This document shows positions 5,951 to 13,566 of a DNA stretch of 29,070 nt, in pieces. The translations under genes were made by a program, and so were the position numbers. The stretch is from JAXHNE01 sp038316995. GTDB lineage: Bacteria; Patescibacteriota; Saccharimonadia; Saccharimonadales; JAXHNE01. The notes under the pieces were generated by a model. That model made no database searches, was not told where the DNA came from, and worked only from the letters and a program-made list of their open reading frames with translations. How positions within the stretch are numbered: position 1 is the first letter of the stretch; each line of letters starts with the position of its first letter. The stretch is taken from positions 1 through 29,070 of the forward strand of contig JBBQAZ010000010.1 in the NCBI GenBank assembly GCA_038316995.1, given 5' to 3'.

Positions 5951-7792
5951 ATGTCCGATCAACAAGACAATCTACATGCAATGCGGCATAGTTTGGCGCA
6001 TATTATGGCGACTGCCGTTGTGCGGTTGTGGCCAGGGGTAAAGTTAGGTATTGGTCCAGTGGTAGAAAACGGCTTTTATTACGATATCGATAACGGCGAA
6101 ACAACTATTTCAGAAGACGATTTTGAAAAGATTGAAGCCGAGATGCAAAAGATCATCAAAGACAATCAGTCTTTTGAGCGCTCAGAGAAGCCAGTAGACA
6201 TGGCAATTGCTTGGGCACAGGAATCGGGGCAGGCGTATAAGGAAGAGTTGCTAAATGACCTTAAGCGCGCCGGAACTACAGTTGCAAAGGATTTGGACGC
6301 AGAAGAGCTTGGTACGATTACAGAAGGTGAAGGCGCAGTAGAAAATGTATCTTTTTATACAAACGGAGATTTTACAGATTTATGCCGTGGTCCACACGTG
6401 GAATCAACAGGGAAGGCTGGTGCATTTAAGCTCATGCGTGTCGCCGGTGCTTACTGGCGTGGCAACGAAAATAATGCCCAGATGCAGCGACTTTACGGAG
6501 TAGCATTTGAATCACCAAAAGAACTTAGAAAACACCTTGAAATGCTAGAAGAAGCCAAAAAGCGCGACCACCGCAAGCTTGGCCAAGAACTTGATTTATT
6601 TGTGCTGTCAGACTTGGTTGGCCCAGGCTTGCCGCTATTTACGCCCCGTGGAACAGTGCTGAGAAATGAATTAATTAAATTCAGTGAAGAGCTGCAGAGG
6701 GAAGGCGGCTACGAAGCGGTTTGGGCGCCGCACATGACCCGCAACGAACTATATAAAGTATCTGGGCACTTTGATAAGTACCCAGAGCGTTTTGACGTAA
6801 GTAGCGTAGAATCCAGCGACGAATTTATGATGAAACCCATGAACTGTCCGCATGTAACCCAGATTTACGCATCGCGCCCCCGAAGTTATCGTGATTTGCC
6901 ACTGCGCTATATGGAAACTACTACCATGTATCGAGACGAAAAGAGCGGAGAGTTACACGGACTATCCCGCGTGCGCTCTCTGACGCAGGATGATTCACAT
7001 GCTTTTGTGCGTCATGACCAGATAGCAGACGAAATGCGTTCTGTGCTTGGTATGGTCAAAGACATGTACGCTGTGCTTGGCTTGCCACTTAGTGTTGATC
7101 TGTCGTTCCGCGACGATAGCGATAATTACTTTGGCGATGTTAGTGTTTGGGAAGAGGCGCAAACGGTGATTGAACAAGTAGCCAAGGACGAAGAGTTAGA
7201 TTACCGGGTAGAGCCAGGTGAAGCGGCTTTCTATGGGCCAAAAATAGATATTATTGTGACTGACGCACTGGGGCGAAAGTGGCAATGCGCCACCGTACAG
7301 CTAGACTTTATTCAGCCTGAACGGTTTGAGTTGGAATACGCTGGCGAAGACGGCAATATGCACCGGCCAGCTATGGTCCATAAAGCAATTCTTGGTTCAA
7401 TCGAACGCTTCTTGAGTGTCTATATTGAGCACACAGCAGGGAAGTTTCCGCCGTGGCTTGCCCCTGAGCAGGTTAGGCTTTTAACTGTAAACCAAGAAGA
7501 TGCAACGGTTGCTTTTGCTGACGGTGTCGTGCAGAAAGCCAAAGACCTTGGGCTTCGCGTAACGCTAGATAACGCCAATGAATCTGTTGGTAAAAAGATT
7601 AGAAATTCCGAAGTCATGAAGATTCCGTATACTGTCGTGTTAGGCGAAAAAGAGATTCAGCTTGGCAAAGTAACGCCGCGAATCCGCAAAGACATGCAGG
7701 TGCAAGATATGGCGAACGAACATACTGTAGAAAACTTTCTTCAATCCATTGCCAATGAAGTTAAATCCCGCACTACTAAATCATCTTTGTAA
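5951..7792 (+). CDS. thrS: threonyl-tRNA synthetase, lacking the TGS domain
   Basis: The 613-aa enzyme charges tRNA-Thr with threonine. GGAGG 5 nt upstream fixes the ATG. Domains in order: second additional/editing domain from residue about 8, with HSLAH and CRGPH; class II catalytic core at about 215-510, with zinc ligands in MNCPH, SHAF and MVHKA; C-terminal anticodon-binding domain at about 515-605. The usual N-terminal TGS domain of about 60 residues is absent: the protein starts directly at HAMRHSLAH. It heads an overlapping operon with atl and miaA and is controlled by the T-box leader. Confidence 0.96.
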   Translation: MSDQQDNLHAMRHSLAHIMATAVVRLWPGVKLGIGPVVENGFYYDIDNGETTISEDDFEKIEAEMQKIIKDNQSFERSEKPVDMAIAWAQESGQAYKEELLNDLKRAGTTVAKDLDAEELGTITEGEGAVENVSFYTNGDFTDLCRGPHVESTGKAGAFKLMRVAGAYWRGNENNAQMQRLYGVAFESPKELRKHLEMLEEAKKRDHRKLGQELDLFVLSDLVGPGLPLFTPRGTVLRNELIKFSEELQREGGYEAVWAPHMTRNELYKVSGHFDKYPERFDVSSVESSDEFMMKPMNCPHVTQIYASRPRSYRDLPLRYMETTTMYRDEKSGELHGLSRVRSLTQDDSHAFVRHDQIADEMRSVLGMVKDMYAVLGLPLSVDLSFRDDSDNYFGDVSVWEEAQTVIEQVAKDEELDYRVEPGEAAFYGPKIDIIVTDALGRKWQCATVQLDFIQPERFELEYAGEDGNMHRPAMVHKAILGSIERFLSVYIEHTAGKFPPWLAPEQVRLLTVNQEDATVAFADGVVQKAKDLGLRVTLDNANESVGKKIRNSEVMKIPYTVVLGEKEIQLGKVTPRIRKDMQVQDMANEHTVENFLQSIANEVKSRTTKSSL

Positions 7793-8106
7793 TGAGTGCC
7801 CCTAAATTTTCAAAAGAAGTCGAGCTTCTTGTTAGTCAGATTCCAAAAGGTCGGGTCATGACATATGGTCAGTTGGCCGCTCTTTGCGGGCGGCCAAGAG
7901 CAGCAAGGATTGTCGGAGGAATTGCCCATTTTGGTGATCCAGAACTGCCATGGCACAGAGTAGTAAACAAACAAGGCGGAATGGCCAGCGGCTACCCAGG
8001 CGGCAAATCAGCCCACCAAAAACACCTAGAATCCGAAGGCGTAAAAATTGAAAATTTTGAAATCTTAAATATGGAACATATAGCATGGCATCCAATAGCC
8101 CAATAA
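7792..8106 (+). CDS. alkyltransferase-like protein (ATL), MGMT fold without the acceptor cysteine
   Basis: The 104-aa protein aligns with the C-terminal DNA-binding domain of O6-methylguanine-DNA methyltransferase (IPKGRVMTYGQLA, GRPRAARIVGG). At the active site it reads PWHRVV instead of PCHRVV. Replacement of the acceptor Cys by Trp is the signature of ATL proteins. Family knowledge: ATLs bind O6-alkylguanine and hand it to nucleotide excision repair without repairing it themselves. Its ATG overlaps the thrS stop by 1 nt, and its end overlaps miaA by 22 nt, so it is tightly coupled to translation genes. Confidence 0.88.
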   Translation: MSAPKFSKEVELLVSQIPKGRVMTYGQLAALCGRPRAARIVGGIAHFGDPELPWHRVVNKQGGMASGYPGGKSAHQKHLESEGVKIENFEILNMEHIAWHPIAQ

Positions 8107-8855
8107 TCGTAATATTAGGGCCTACGGCCAGTGGTAAGTCCGCACTTGGCATGGAACTGGCTAAGAAGTTTGATGGCGAGATCATATGTGCTGATTCGCG
8201 CACGGTCTATAAGGGCATGGATGTTGGTACGGCCAAACCAAGTCAACAGGACCAGCAAGAAGTTCCACACCATTTGTTGGATGTTTTAAGTCCAAATGAA
8301 ACATTTACTGCATCTGACTTTAAGACACTGGCAAACCAAGCGATTACAGAGATTACTAAAAGGGGTAAAGTACCAATAATGGTCGGCGGAAGCGGGCTTT
8401 ATATTGATGCGTTACTATTTGATTTTCAGTTTTCTGATAACAATGCGCCACGCGATACAATTAATCCAACTCACCTTAGTCCAGGCGTAGAGGTTCGCAA
8501 GAGTCCATTGAGACCCAACACGATGATAATAGGCATAAAGGTCGACAGGGCTGTACTAAAAGAAAGAATTGCTAAGCGTGTGGACCAAATGATTGACGCA
8601 GGACTTGTTCGTGAGCTTAAAAATTTGATAGATAAGTACCCAGAATCAAAAGCATTGCGAGCTCCTGGCTATAAGGCATTCAGGTCATATATAAATGATG
8701 AAATTTCGCTTGCGTGGGCAAAGGAAGTATTCATTAAAAACGACTATCAGTTAGCAAAAAGACAGATGACTTGGTTTAGGCGCAATAAAAGTATTCATTG
8801 GGTAGAGCAACAGAGTGAGGCCGTAGACTTAGTCACAACGTTTTTGTGCAAATAA
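8085..8855 (+). CDS. miaA: tRNA dimethylallyltransferase
   Basis: The 256-aa protein transfers a dimethylallyl group to A37 of tRNAs that read UNN codons. Visible motifs are the P-loop GPTASGKSA (residue 12), DSRTVYKGMDVGTAKP (37), GGSGLYIDALL (101), and LAKRQMTWFRR near 225. It is about 50 residues shorter than typical MiaA. The gap is in the middle, after residue 113, and in the inserted helical domain, so the substrate-facing insertion is reduced. The start overlaps atl by 22 nt. A downstream ATG is not needed because the P-loop lies so near the N-terminus. Confidence 0.92.
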   Translation: MASNSPIIVILGPTASGKSALGMELAKKFDGEIICADSRTVYKGMDVGTAKPSQQDQQEVPHHLLDVLSPNETFTASDFKTLANQAITEITKRGKVPIMVGGSGLYIDALLFDFQFSDNNAPRDTINPTHLSPGVEVRKSPLRPNTMIIGIKVDRAVLKERIAKRVDQMIDAGLVRELKNLIDKYPESKALRAPGYKAFRSYINDEISLAWAKEVFIKNDYQLAKRQMTWFRRNKSIHWVEQQSEAVDLVTTFLCK

Positions 8856-8877
8856 CAGTAGCTGCTTAGTAGTTGTC

Positions 8878-8886
8878 TGTTACAAT
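8878..8886 (+). promoter_or_regulatory. extended -10 of the wHTH regulator gene (leaderless)
   Basis: TGTTACAAT is an extended -10. Exactly 6 nt separate it from ATG 8893. No -35 match and no ribosome-binding site are seen. Its presence supports 8893 as the ancestral start even though the frame is interrupted. Confidence 0.5.
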
Positions 8887-8892
8887 GAGTTC

Positions 8893-9555
8893 ATGATTGA
8901 GCAACTTTTTGGATCAAAGACGAGAGTAAAGTTACTTCAGCTCTTCTACAGTAATCCTAATAGGCAGTTTTTTGTACGTTAGATTACCCGAAAGATTGAC
9001 GAGCAAATAAATTCCGTGCGCAGAGAGCTGGCCAACCTACTTAGCGTGGGAATTATCAAGTCAGAAAACAATAACAACAAGCTTTACTATGAAGTAAACC
9101 AGACATACGAATACCACGAACCACTCACTATTATTTTTGGAAAGGGTGTATCGGTAGCAAAAGCTACGGCGGTACCTAAGACGGAGGCAGCACAGGATAT
9201 TCAGGAGCTTGGAAATGTAAAACTTGCATTTTATACCGGGCAATTCACGCGTGATGAATCTGCAGAAGTGGACTTTGTAATTGTCGGCGACGTAAACAAC
9301 ACTCAGGTTGAGAAATATGTAGAGGCCCTAGAGAAAAAAGAGGGTAAAGAAATTCGCTATGCGGTTATGACGCTAGAAGAGTTTAATTATCGTAAGCAAG
9401 TAAACGACCGCTTTTTTGGACTGATAGAGACTGCAAAAAAGCAGATTGTACTAGATAAAGAGTTTATCTATACTGAAAAACCTAAAGAAGCCAAAGTGGA
9501 ATCGCCTGAAAAGGCTTCTAAAGAAAAGACCAAGAAGAGTAAATCAAAGGAGTAG
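8893..9555 (+). pseudogene. winged-helix regulator interrupted by an in-frame amber codon
   Basis: From ATG 8893 the frame reads MIEQLFGSKTRVKLLQLFY and stays open to 9555 except for TAG at 8980-8982 (codon 30). Residues on both sides (NRQFFVR, then ITRKIDEQINSVRREL) form one continuous winged-helix DNA-binding domain. The stop is therefore a nonsense change, one base from GAG (Glu) in the expected position. The remaining 190 codons are intact and end in a lysine-rich tail. Restart at GTG 9016 would give a 179-aa product missing half of the DNA-binding domain, with no good ribosome-binding site. Many nearby genes end in TAG, so the code is not reassigned. It may be a fresh pseudogene, a sequencing error or readthrough. 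Confidence 0.7.
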
Positions 9556-9558
9556 AAC

Positions 9559-10185
9559 GTGGAGATTCAATTTTATGGAGCAAACTGTGTTCGGATTGCA
9601 TATAAGAAGTCTGGTGTAGTTATTGATGATAATCTGGCTGATCTTGGGCTGGCTTCAATAACCAAGGAAGGCGACGTGTTCTTGCGTACACAAGGTGATT
9701 ACATGCCAAAGAAAGACCCGAAGATTGTTATTGATTGTCCAGGAGAGTACGAAGTATCTGACGTGTCTATTAAAGCTATTGCTGCCCGGGCTCATATGGA
9801 CGAGGCCGACAAGAAAACAGCTACAATGTTTAAGTTGGATATAGCCGATATTCGGATAGCAGTTGTTGGACATATTTTTGCCGATCTAACGGACGAACAA
9901 CACGAAGAAATGGGCGTAATAGATGTACTTATTGTTCCAGTGGGAAACACTGGCTATACGCTAGATGCCATTGGTGCAAGCAAAGTTATTCGGAAATTTG
10001 AACCAAAGATAGTAATCCCAACTCATTACGCAGATGATGCCGTTAAGTACGAAGTTCCCCAAGTTGCACTAGAGGACGCGATCAAAGACCTGCCATTTGA
10101 AATGAAAGAAACAGTTACAAAGCTTAAACTGAAGCCATCTGATATTCCGGATATCCCAGAAATAGTTATTCTAGAGCGACAATAG
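9559..10185 (+). CDS. metallo-beta-lactamase-fold protein, metal site reduced
   Basis: The 208-aa product starts at GTG 9559 with AAGGAG 6 nt upstream. The pattern MEIQFYGANCVRI, CPGEYEVSDVSI and IVIPTHYADD is that of the COG2220-type metallo-beta-lactamase-fold hydrolases. However, the HxHxDH metal motif is missing: the region where it should fall reads TQGDYMPK. Only isolated His residues (VVGHIF, PTHY) remain. It may be a binding or structural derivative, or bind a single metal. It follows the broken regulator by 3 nt and was probably co-expressed with it. Confidence 0.75.
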   Translation: MEIQFYGANCVRIAYKKSGVVIDDNLADLGLASITKEGDVFLRTQGDYMPKKDPKIVIDCPGEYEVSDVSIKAIAARAHMDEADKKTATMFKLDIADIRIAVVGHIFADLTDEQHEEMGVIDVLIVPVGNTGYTLDAIGASKVIRKFEPKIVIPTHYADDAVKYEVPQVALEDAIKDLPFEMKETVTKLKLKPSDIPDIPEIVILERQ

Positions 10186-10244
10186 CGTAAATTTATGATT
10201 AAAAAATATATCGATAATTAGACGCTATTATTGACTAGTAAAAA

Positions 10245-10277
10245 TTAAAAACCACCGCAGTTAGCGGTGGTTTTTAA
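10245..10277. terminator. bidirectional terminator between the MBL-fold gene and rpmB
   Basis: CCACCGC and GCGGTGG (loop AGTTA) are flanked by a run of A on the left and T on the right, so it works in both directions for the two convergent genes. Confidence 0.85.
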
Positions 10278-10295
10278 TGGTCAGATTAGCGAACG

Positions 10296-10505
10296 TTATT
10301 TAGCTTTGCCAGCAGGTTCAATAATGCCTTTTTTCTTGAGGGTACGAATCGCTTGGGTACTTAGCTTCATCTTTACCTTTTTGCCATCAATAACAACTGT
10401 TTTGTTCTGAAGATTTGGTTTCCAGACTTTTTTGGTGTGGCGTTGAGAGAAACTTACATTGCTTCCAAATTGTTTGCCTTTGCCGGTTAGATCACACTTC
10501 TGCAT
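10296..10505 (-). CDS. rpmB: 50S ribosomal protein L28
   Basis: The 69-aa basic protein begins MQKCDLTGKGKQFGSNVSFS and contains RHTKKVWKPNLQ, the usual L28 pattern. It ends in an alanine/lysine-rich tail. AGGA lies 7 nt upstream of the ATG. It is a single-gene transcript: its own promoter lies upstream and a terminator follows within 20 nt. It is a component of the large ribosomal subunit near the E site. Confidence 0.95.
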   Translation of the reverse strand: MQKCDLTGKGKQFGSNVSFSQRHTKKVWKPNLQNKTVVIDGKKVKMKLSTQAIRTLKKKGIIEPAGKAK

Positions 10506-10547
10506 TGTATTTCCTTAACTACTAGATTTTATGAAATTCAGAGGTAA

Positions 10548-10576
10548 ATTGTAGCTGTTATCTCTAGTAAAGTCAA
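10548..10576 (-). promoter_or_regulatory. rpmB promoter
   Basis: On the minus strand TTGACT (10576-10571), a 17-nt spacer and TACAAT (10553-10548). It lies back to back with the promoter of the M50 protease gene. Confidence 0.75.
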
Positions 10577-10587
10577 GTGCTCAGGCC

Positions 10588-10596
10588 TGCTATACT
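10588..10596 (+). promoter_or_regulatory. extended -10 promoter of the M50 protease gene
   Basis: TGCTATACT is an extended -10. ATG 10606 lies 9 nt after it, so any leader would be about 2-3 nt. No ribosome-binding site is present. Confidence 0.5.
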
Positions 10597-10605
10597 AGAG
10601 TCTAT

Positions 10606-11232
10606 ATGTTTGACAGTGACATCACTATTGCGATTATTGCCATTGCTTGTATTTTGGTGTCTATGACACTGCACGAAGCAATGCACGCCTACGCCAGTTA
10701 TTGGCTTGGTGACGATACTGCAAAACTGCAGGGAAGACTGACGCTCAATCCTTTGAAACACATCGATCCTGTACTTACAATTGCCTTACCAGCACTGTTG
10801 GCGCTAAGCGGTGGACCAATCTTTGGCGCGGCTCGCCCGGTACCGTTTAATCCAACTAGGGTAAAGTTTGAAGAGTTTGGTGCGGCGTTAGTAGGTATAG
10901 CCGGTCCACTAACAAACTTGGTCCTGGCACTCGCAGGTGCAGGTATACTCAGAATTTTTATTGGAGACATGACCCAGACGGTCGTGAATGTATTTGTAAT
11001 CTTTGTTCAGGTTAATATAGGTTTCTTTGTGTTTAATATGATTCCGTTTCCGCCACTTGATGGTTCTCGTTTATTTTATGCTGTTGCGCCAGAACCAGTA
11101 CAAAACGTTATGCGAACCATTGAGTCTTACGGATTAATGGGACTATTTTTGTTCCTGTTCGTTGCTTTACCAGCCTTATCTCCAATCATCAGTTCAGTGA
11201 TTAATTCAATAATGAACTTCCTTCTGTTTTAA
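10606..11232 (+). CDS. site-2-protease family (M50) membrane metalloprotease
   Basis: The 208-aa protein has 5-6 hydrophobic segments. The zinc-binding HEAMH (HExxH) lies at about residue 24 in the first helix. The third-ligand motif NMIPFPPLDGSR is at about 145. The PDZ domain found in RseP/SpoIVFB relatives is absent, so this is a minimal M50 enzyme. Family knowledge: these proteases cut transmembrane segments of substrates within the membrane, often in signalling. No obvious anti-sigma substrate is nearby. It is divergent from rpmB. Confidence 0.9.
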   Translation: MFDSDITIAIIAIACILVSMTLHEAMHAYASYWLGDDTAKLQGRLTLNPLKHIDPVLTIALPALLALSGGPIFGAARPVPFNPTRVKFEEFGAALVGIAGPLTNLVLALAGAGILRIFIGDMTQTVVNVFVIFVQVNIGFFVFNMIPFPPLDGSRLFYAVAPEPVQNVMRTIESYGLMGLFLFLFVALPALSPIISSVINSIMNFLLF

Positions 11233-11249
11233 CGTATAATACAGCTTAT

Positions 11250-11406
11250 GGTCTAGTGCTTATCACTAGGCCGGCCAAAATGATAATCTGATTACTTATC
11301 ATTAGGGAGTTCAATATTCTGGTGTAGACGAGTTTACACCGTGCGAACACCCACCTGGGATCAACAACCAGGTTGTCATGGTCGGTCTAGTAATACTCAC
11401 TAGTCC
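11250..11406. ncRNA. array of five hairpins bounded by a duplicated 23-nt hairpin
   Basis: The first and last hairpins (11250-11272 and 11384-11406) share GGTCTAGT....CACTAG.CC and are clearly copies. Between them are AATGATAA/TTATCATT, GGTGTA/TACACC and ACCTGG/CCAGGT stems. A TATAAT at 11235-11240 would start a plus-strand RNA near 11247, though no good -35 is seen. No T-run follows on either strand, so an ordinary terminator is not evident. It is not recognisable as SRP RNA or 6S RNA. Confidence 0.45.
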
Positions 11407-12432
11407 TTAGATAATTAGCATCGAGTCGCCGTAGCTTAGGAAGGCGTAGTTTTCTTTGATTGCTTCTTCGTATGCGTGCTTTAGGTTGTCCCAGCCTGCA
11501 AACGCAGCTGCCATCATAAGTACCGTACTTTTGGGCGCATGGAAGTTTGTGAGCAAACCATTGACTAGATTAAATTTGTAGCCAGGATATATAAATATTT
11601 CTGCCTCACCGGACAAATCTTGTTCAATATTTCTAGCCAATTTATCCGCACAGAATTCAAGAGTGCGAGTTACGGTAGTACCAACAGCAATAACACGATT
11701 ATTACATGATTTAACAGATGATATGGCAGATATAGTTGTTTTTGGTACAACAAAGAATTCGCTGTGCATTTTGTGGTTTTCCAGCGTTTCTGTGCGGATT
11801 GGAAGGAAAGTTCCAAGCCCAACATGCAGTGTGAGTTCAGTTGTATGAATACCTTTTCGATGTAGAGTATCTTCTAGCGATTTAGTGAAGTTAAGTGAAG
11901 CGGTAGGGGCGGCAACTGAGCCAGCATTATTGGCAAAAACAGTTTGATATCTTTCCTCGTCCTCTTTAGATGCTTGCCTATGCATATATGGAGGCAAAGG
12001 GACTTCGCCAAATTTTGCGGCAATTTCTAACAGAGAAGTTTCAGCAGAAATAATCGCCTCACCTCCGCCCAATATCTCTACAACTAGGAGTTGGTGCGGT
12101 CCAATCTTCAGTGTTTCGTTTGGATGAATAGTACCCCTATACAGTACTTTTCTCATTAGTACATCTTGGGTTCCATGATTTTCAAGTAGTAATATCTCTC
12201 TGCGTTTGCCCTCATTATTTTCTGTAAGTAGGCGTGCTTTAATTACCTGCGTGTCATTGCGAACAACAATGTCTCCTGAGTTTAAAAAGTTTGGTAGTTC
12301 GGAATATAGCGCATGGTGGATTGTCCCATCGGCTCTATTGAGCACGAGGAGTCTTGAGGTGCCGCGTACTTTTGGCGGGTGCTTGGCAATTAATTCTTCT
12401 GGAAGGTCATAATCAAAGTCAGAAACTTTCAT
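11407..12432 (-). CDS. queA: S-adenosylmethionine:tRNA ribosyltransferase-isomerase
   Basis: From ATG 12432 the protein is 341 aa and begins MKVSDFDYDLPEELIAKHPP, the standard QueA opening. A longer frame to 12519 runs through the promoter and adds 29 non-homologous residues, so it was rejected. Conserved stretches include LLVLNRADG, VRNDTQVIKARL, HVGLGTFLPI, GTTVTRTLE and NFHAPKSTVLMMAAAFAG. QueA converts preQ1 at tRNA position 34 to epoxyqueuosine using S-adenosylmethionine, directly after Tgt (encoded at 4039). It is divergently transcribed from the RNase H fusion gene with 66 nt between start codons, and its mRNA looks leaderless. Confidence 0.95.
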   Translation of the reverse strand: MKVSDFDYDLPEELIAKHPPKVRGTSRLLVLNRADGTIHHALYSELPNFLNSGDIVVRNDTQVIKARLLTENNEGKRREILLLENHGTQDVLMRKVLYRGTIHPNETLKIGPHQLLVVEILGGGEAIISAETSLLEIAAKFGEVPLPPYMHRQASKEDEERYQTVFANNAGSVAAPTASLNFTKSLEDTLHRKGIHTTELTLHVGLGTFLPIRTETLENHKMHSEFFVVPKTTISAISSVKSCNNRVIAVGTTVTRTLEFCADKLARNIEQDLSGEAEIFIYPGYKFNLVNGLLTNFHAPKSTVLMMAAAFAGWDNLKHAYEEAIKENYAFLSYGDSMLII

Positions 12433-12438
12433 CACAGA

Positions 12439-12447
12439 ATCATACCA
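12439..12447 (-). promoter_or_regulatory. extended -10 promoter of queA (leaderless)
   Basis: On the minus strand TGGTATGAT is followed by exactly 6 nt and then ATG 12432. No ribosome-binding site is visible. Confidence 0.55.
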
Positions 12448-12484
12448 CAGGCTACCTCTAGTCTGTACTTCATCGTCAGTACTC

Positions 12485-12492
12485 TGTACTAT
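12485..12492 (+). promoter_or_regulatory. -10 promoter of the DCoH-RNase HI gene (leaderless)
   Basis: TGTACTAT contains a TACTAT hexamer that ends exactly 6 nt before ATG 12499. No Shine-Dalgarno sequence is present. Confidence 0.5.
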
Positions 12493-12498
12493 GAATCT

Positions 12499-13176
12499 AT
12501 GTGGCAAGAAAAAAATCAAAAATTGTATAAAAAGTTCACTTTCAAAGACTTCAAAGAGGCTTTAAGGTTTATTAATGATGTCGGACAAATTGCCGAACAA
12601 CAGGGTCACCACCCCACAATTCATAATACTTTTAACACCGTGGAATTAGAGCTTAGTACGCACGATGACGGTGATATAGTGACAGAAAAGGATCATAAGC
12701 TCGCAGGTGCAATTGACGAACTGCTTGAGCCAACGAAAGCAGTCAATGAACCTCTGCGTGAACACAATGGTGATCTAAAGCTTTATTGTGATGGAGGGTC
12801 CCGTGGCAACCCAGGGCCATCTGCGTCCGGCTATGTTTTGCTTGATATGAACAACCAGGTAATTGTTAAAAGTGGTGTATACCTAGGTGTTACAACCAAT
12901 AACCAGGCAGAGTATCAATCCTTAAAATTTGGGCTTCAGGAAGCGCAACGGATTGGTGCGCACAGAGTCCAGGTGTTCATGGATAGCATGCTTGTGGTTA
13001 ATCAAATGACAGGGAAGTTTAAAATAAAAAATCGTGATTTATGGCCTATTCATCAGTCCATCAAAGATTTAGCTGTGCACTTTAACAAAGTGACGTACCA
13101 GCATGTCCCGCGTGAGCTTAATAAACTTGCCGATGCAGAAGTGAATGAAGTTTTAGATGCCGAGTCTGCAAAATAG
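12499..13176 (+). CDS. fusion: pterin-4a-carbinolamine dehydratase (DCoH-like) + RNase HI
   Basis: The 225-aa protein has two recognisable halves. Residues 1-75 match the DCoH/PhhB fold: FTFKDFKEALRFINDV, the active-site EQQGHHPTI at about 34, NTVELELSTHD and ITEKDHKLA-like TEKDHKLAGAID. Residues about 92-220 are RNase HI: YCDGGSRGNPGP with the first catalytic Asp, NNQAEYQSL with the Glu, FMDSMLVVNQM with the second Asp, and HVPRELNKLADAEVN with the final His and Asp. RNase HI cuts RNA in RNA:DNA hybrids. DCoH dehydrates 4a-hydroxytetrahydropterins and, in animals, serves as a dimerisation partner. No pterin-dependent hydroxylase is visible. The join is seamless in one frame with a short linker (residues 76-91). 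Confidence 0.85.
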   Translation: MWQEKNQKLYKKFTFKDFKEALRFINDVGQIAEQQGHHPTIHNTFNTVELELSTHDDGDIVTEKDHKLAGAIDELLEPTKAVNEPLREHNGDLKLYCDGGSRGNPGPSASGYVLLDMNNQVIVKSGVYLGVTTNNQAEYQSLKFGLQEAQRIGAHRVQVFMDSMLVVNQMTGKFKIKNRDLWPIHQSIKDLAVHFNKVTYQHVPRELNKLADAEVNEVLDAESAK

Positions 13177-13178
13177 GG

Positions 13179-13184
13179 TATAAT
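13179..13184 (+). promoter_or_regulatory. rnpB -10 element
   Basis: A consensus TATAAT lies 2 nt after the RNase H stop codon and 7 nt before the first base of helix P1. No clear -35 is seen. Confidence 0.5.
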
Positions 13185-13211
13185 TGCCTTCGTTAGGTTA
13201 TTGGTCGATCG

Positions 13212-13298
13212 CCCCGCAGTGAGCTTTTGAGACCTTCCTGGCTGAGTAGCCAGGAAGCTAACCGCCAGAGGCGGTAAACTCAAAAGTCTACTGCGGGG
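13212..13298 (+). repeat. rnpB module copy 1 (P3 position)
   Basis: Closed by CCCCGCAGT/ACTGCGGGG, then CTTTTGAG/CTCAAAAG, then two hairpins, TTCCTGGC/GCCAGGAA and ACCGC/GCGGT. This makes a small multi-way junction. Confidence 0.8.
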
Positions 13299-13566
13299 AG
13301 GAAAGTCCGGGCAGCATAGGGAACGACAGTTGCTAACGGCAACCAGAGGAGACTCTAGGGAAAGTGCCACAGAAACAAAACTGCTACTTAGGTAGTAAGG
13401 GTGAAACGAGTGAGGTAAGAGCTCACAGCTCTGCACGGTGACGTGTGGAGGAGGTAAACCCTGTTGGCTGCAAGGAGATGACATCGAATATGGCGTCCCG
13501 TCTCGGTGTTATCATAAGAACCGCTTGAGCCTATTGGCAACAGTAGGACTAGATAGATGATCGACG

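Noticed and set aside
8980..8982. Reassignment of TAG to an amino acid
   Set aside because: TAG is the normal stop of several genes here (for example rnhA fusion, gyrA, gyrB, the MBL-fold gene), with plausible C-termini at each.
11250..11406. SRP (4.5S) RNA or 6S RNA
   Set aside because: No GGAA-type SRP apical motif and no 6S-type single long helix with a central bubble.
12433..12519. Longer queA start at 12519
   Set aside because: It would run through the extended -10 of queA and into the divergent gene, adding residues with no QueA similarity.
13053..13484. 143-codon open frame antisense to the RNase H end and rnpB
   Set aside because: It lies over the structured RNase P RNA and a real coding region on the other strand, so it is a shadow frame.
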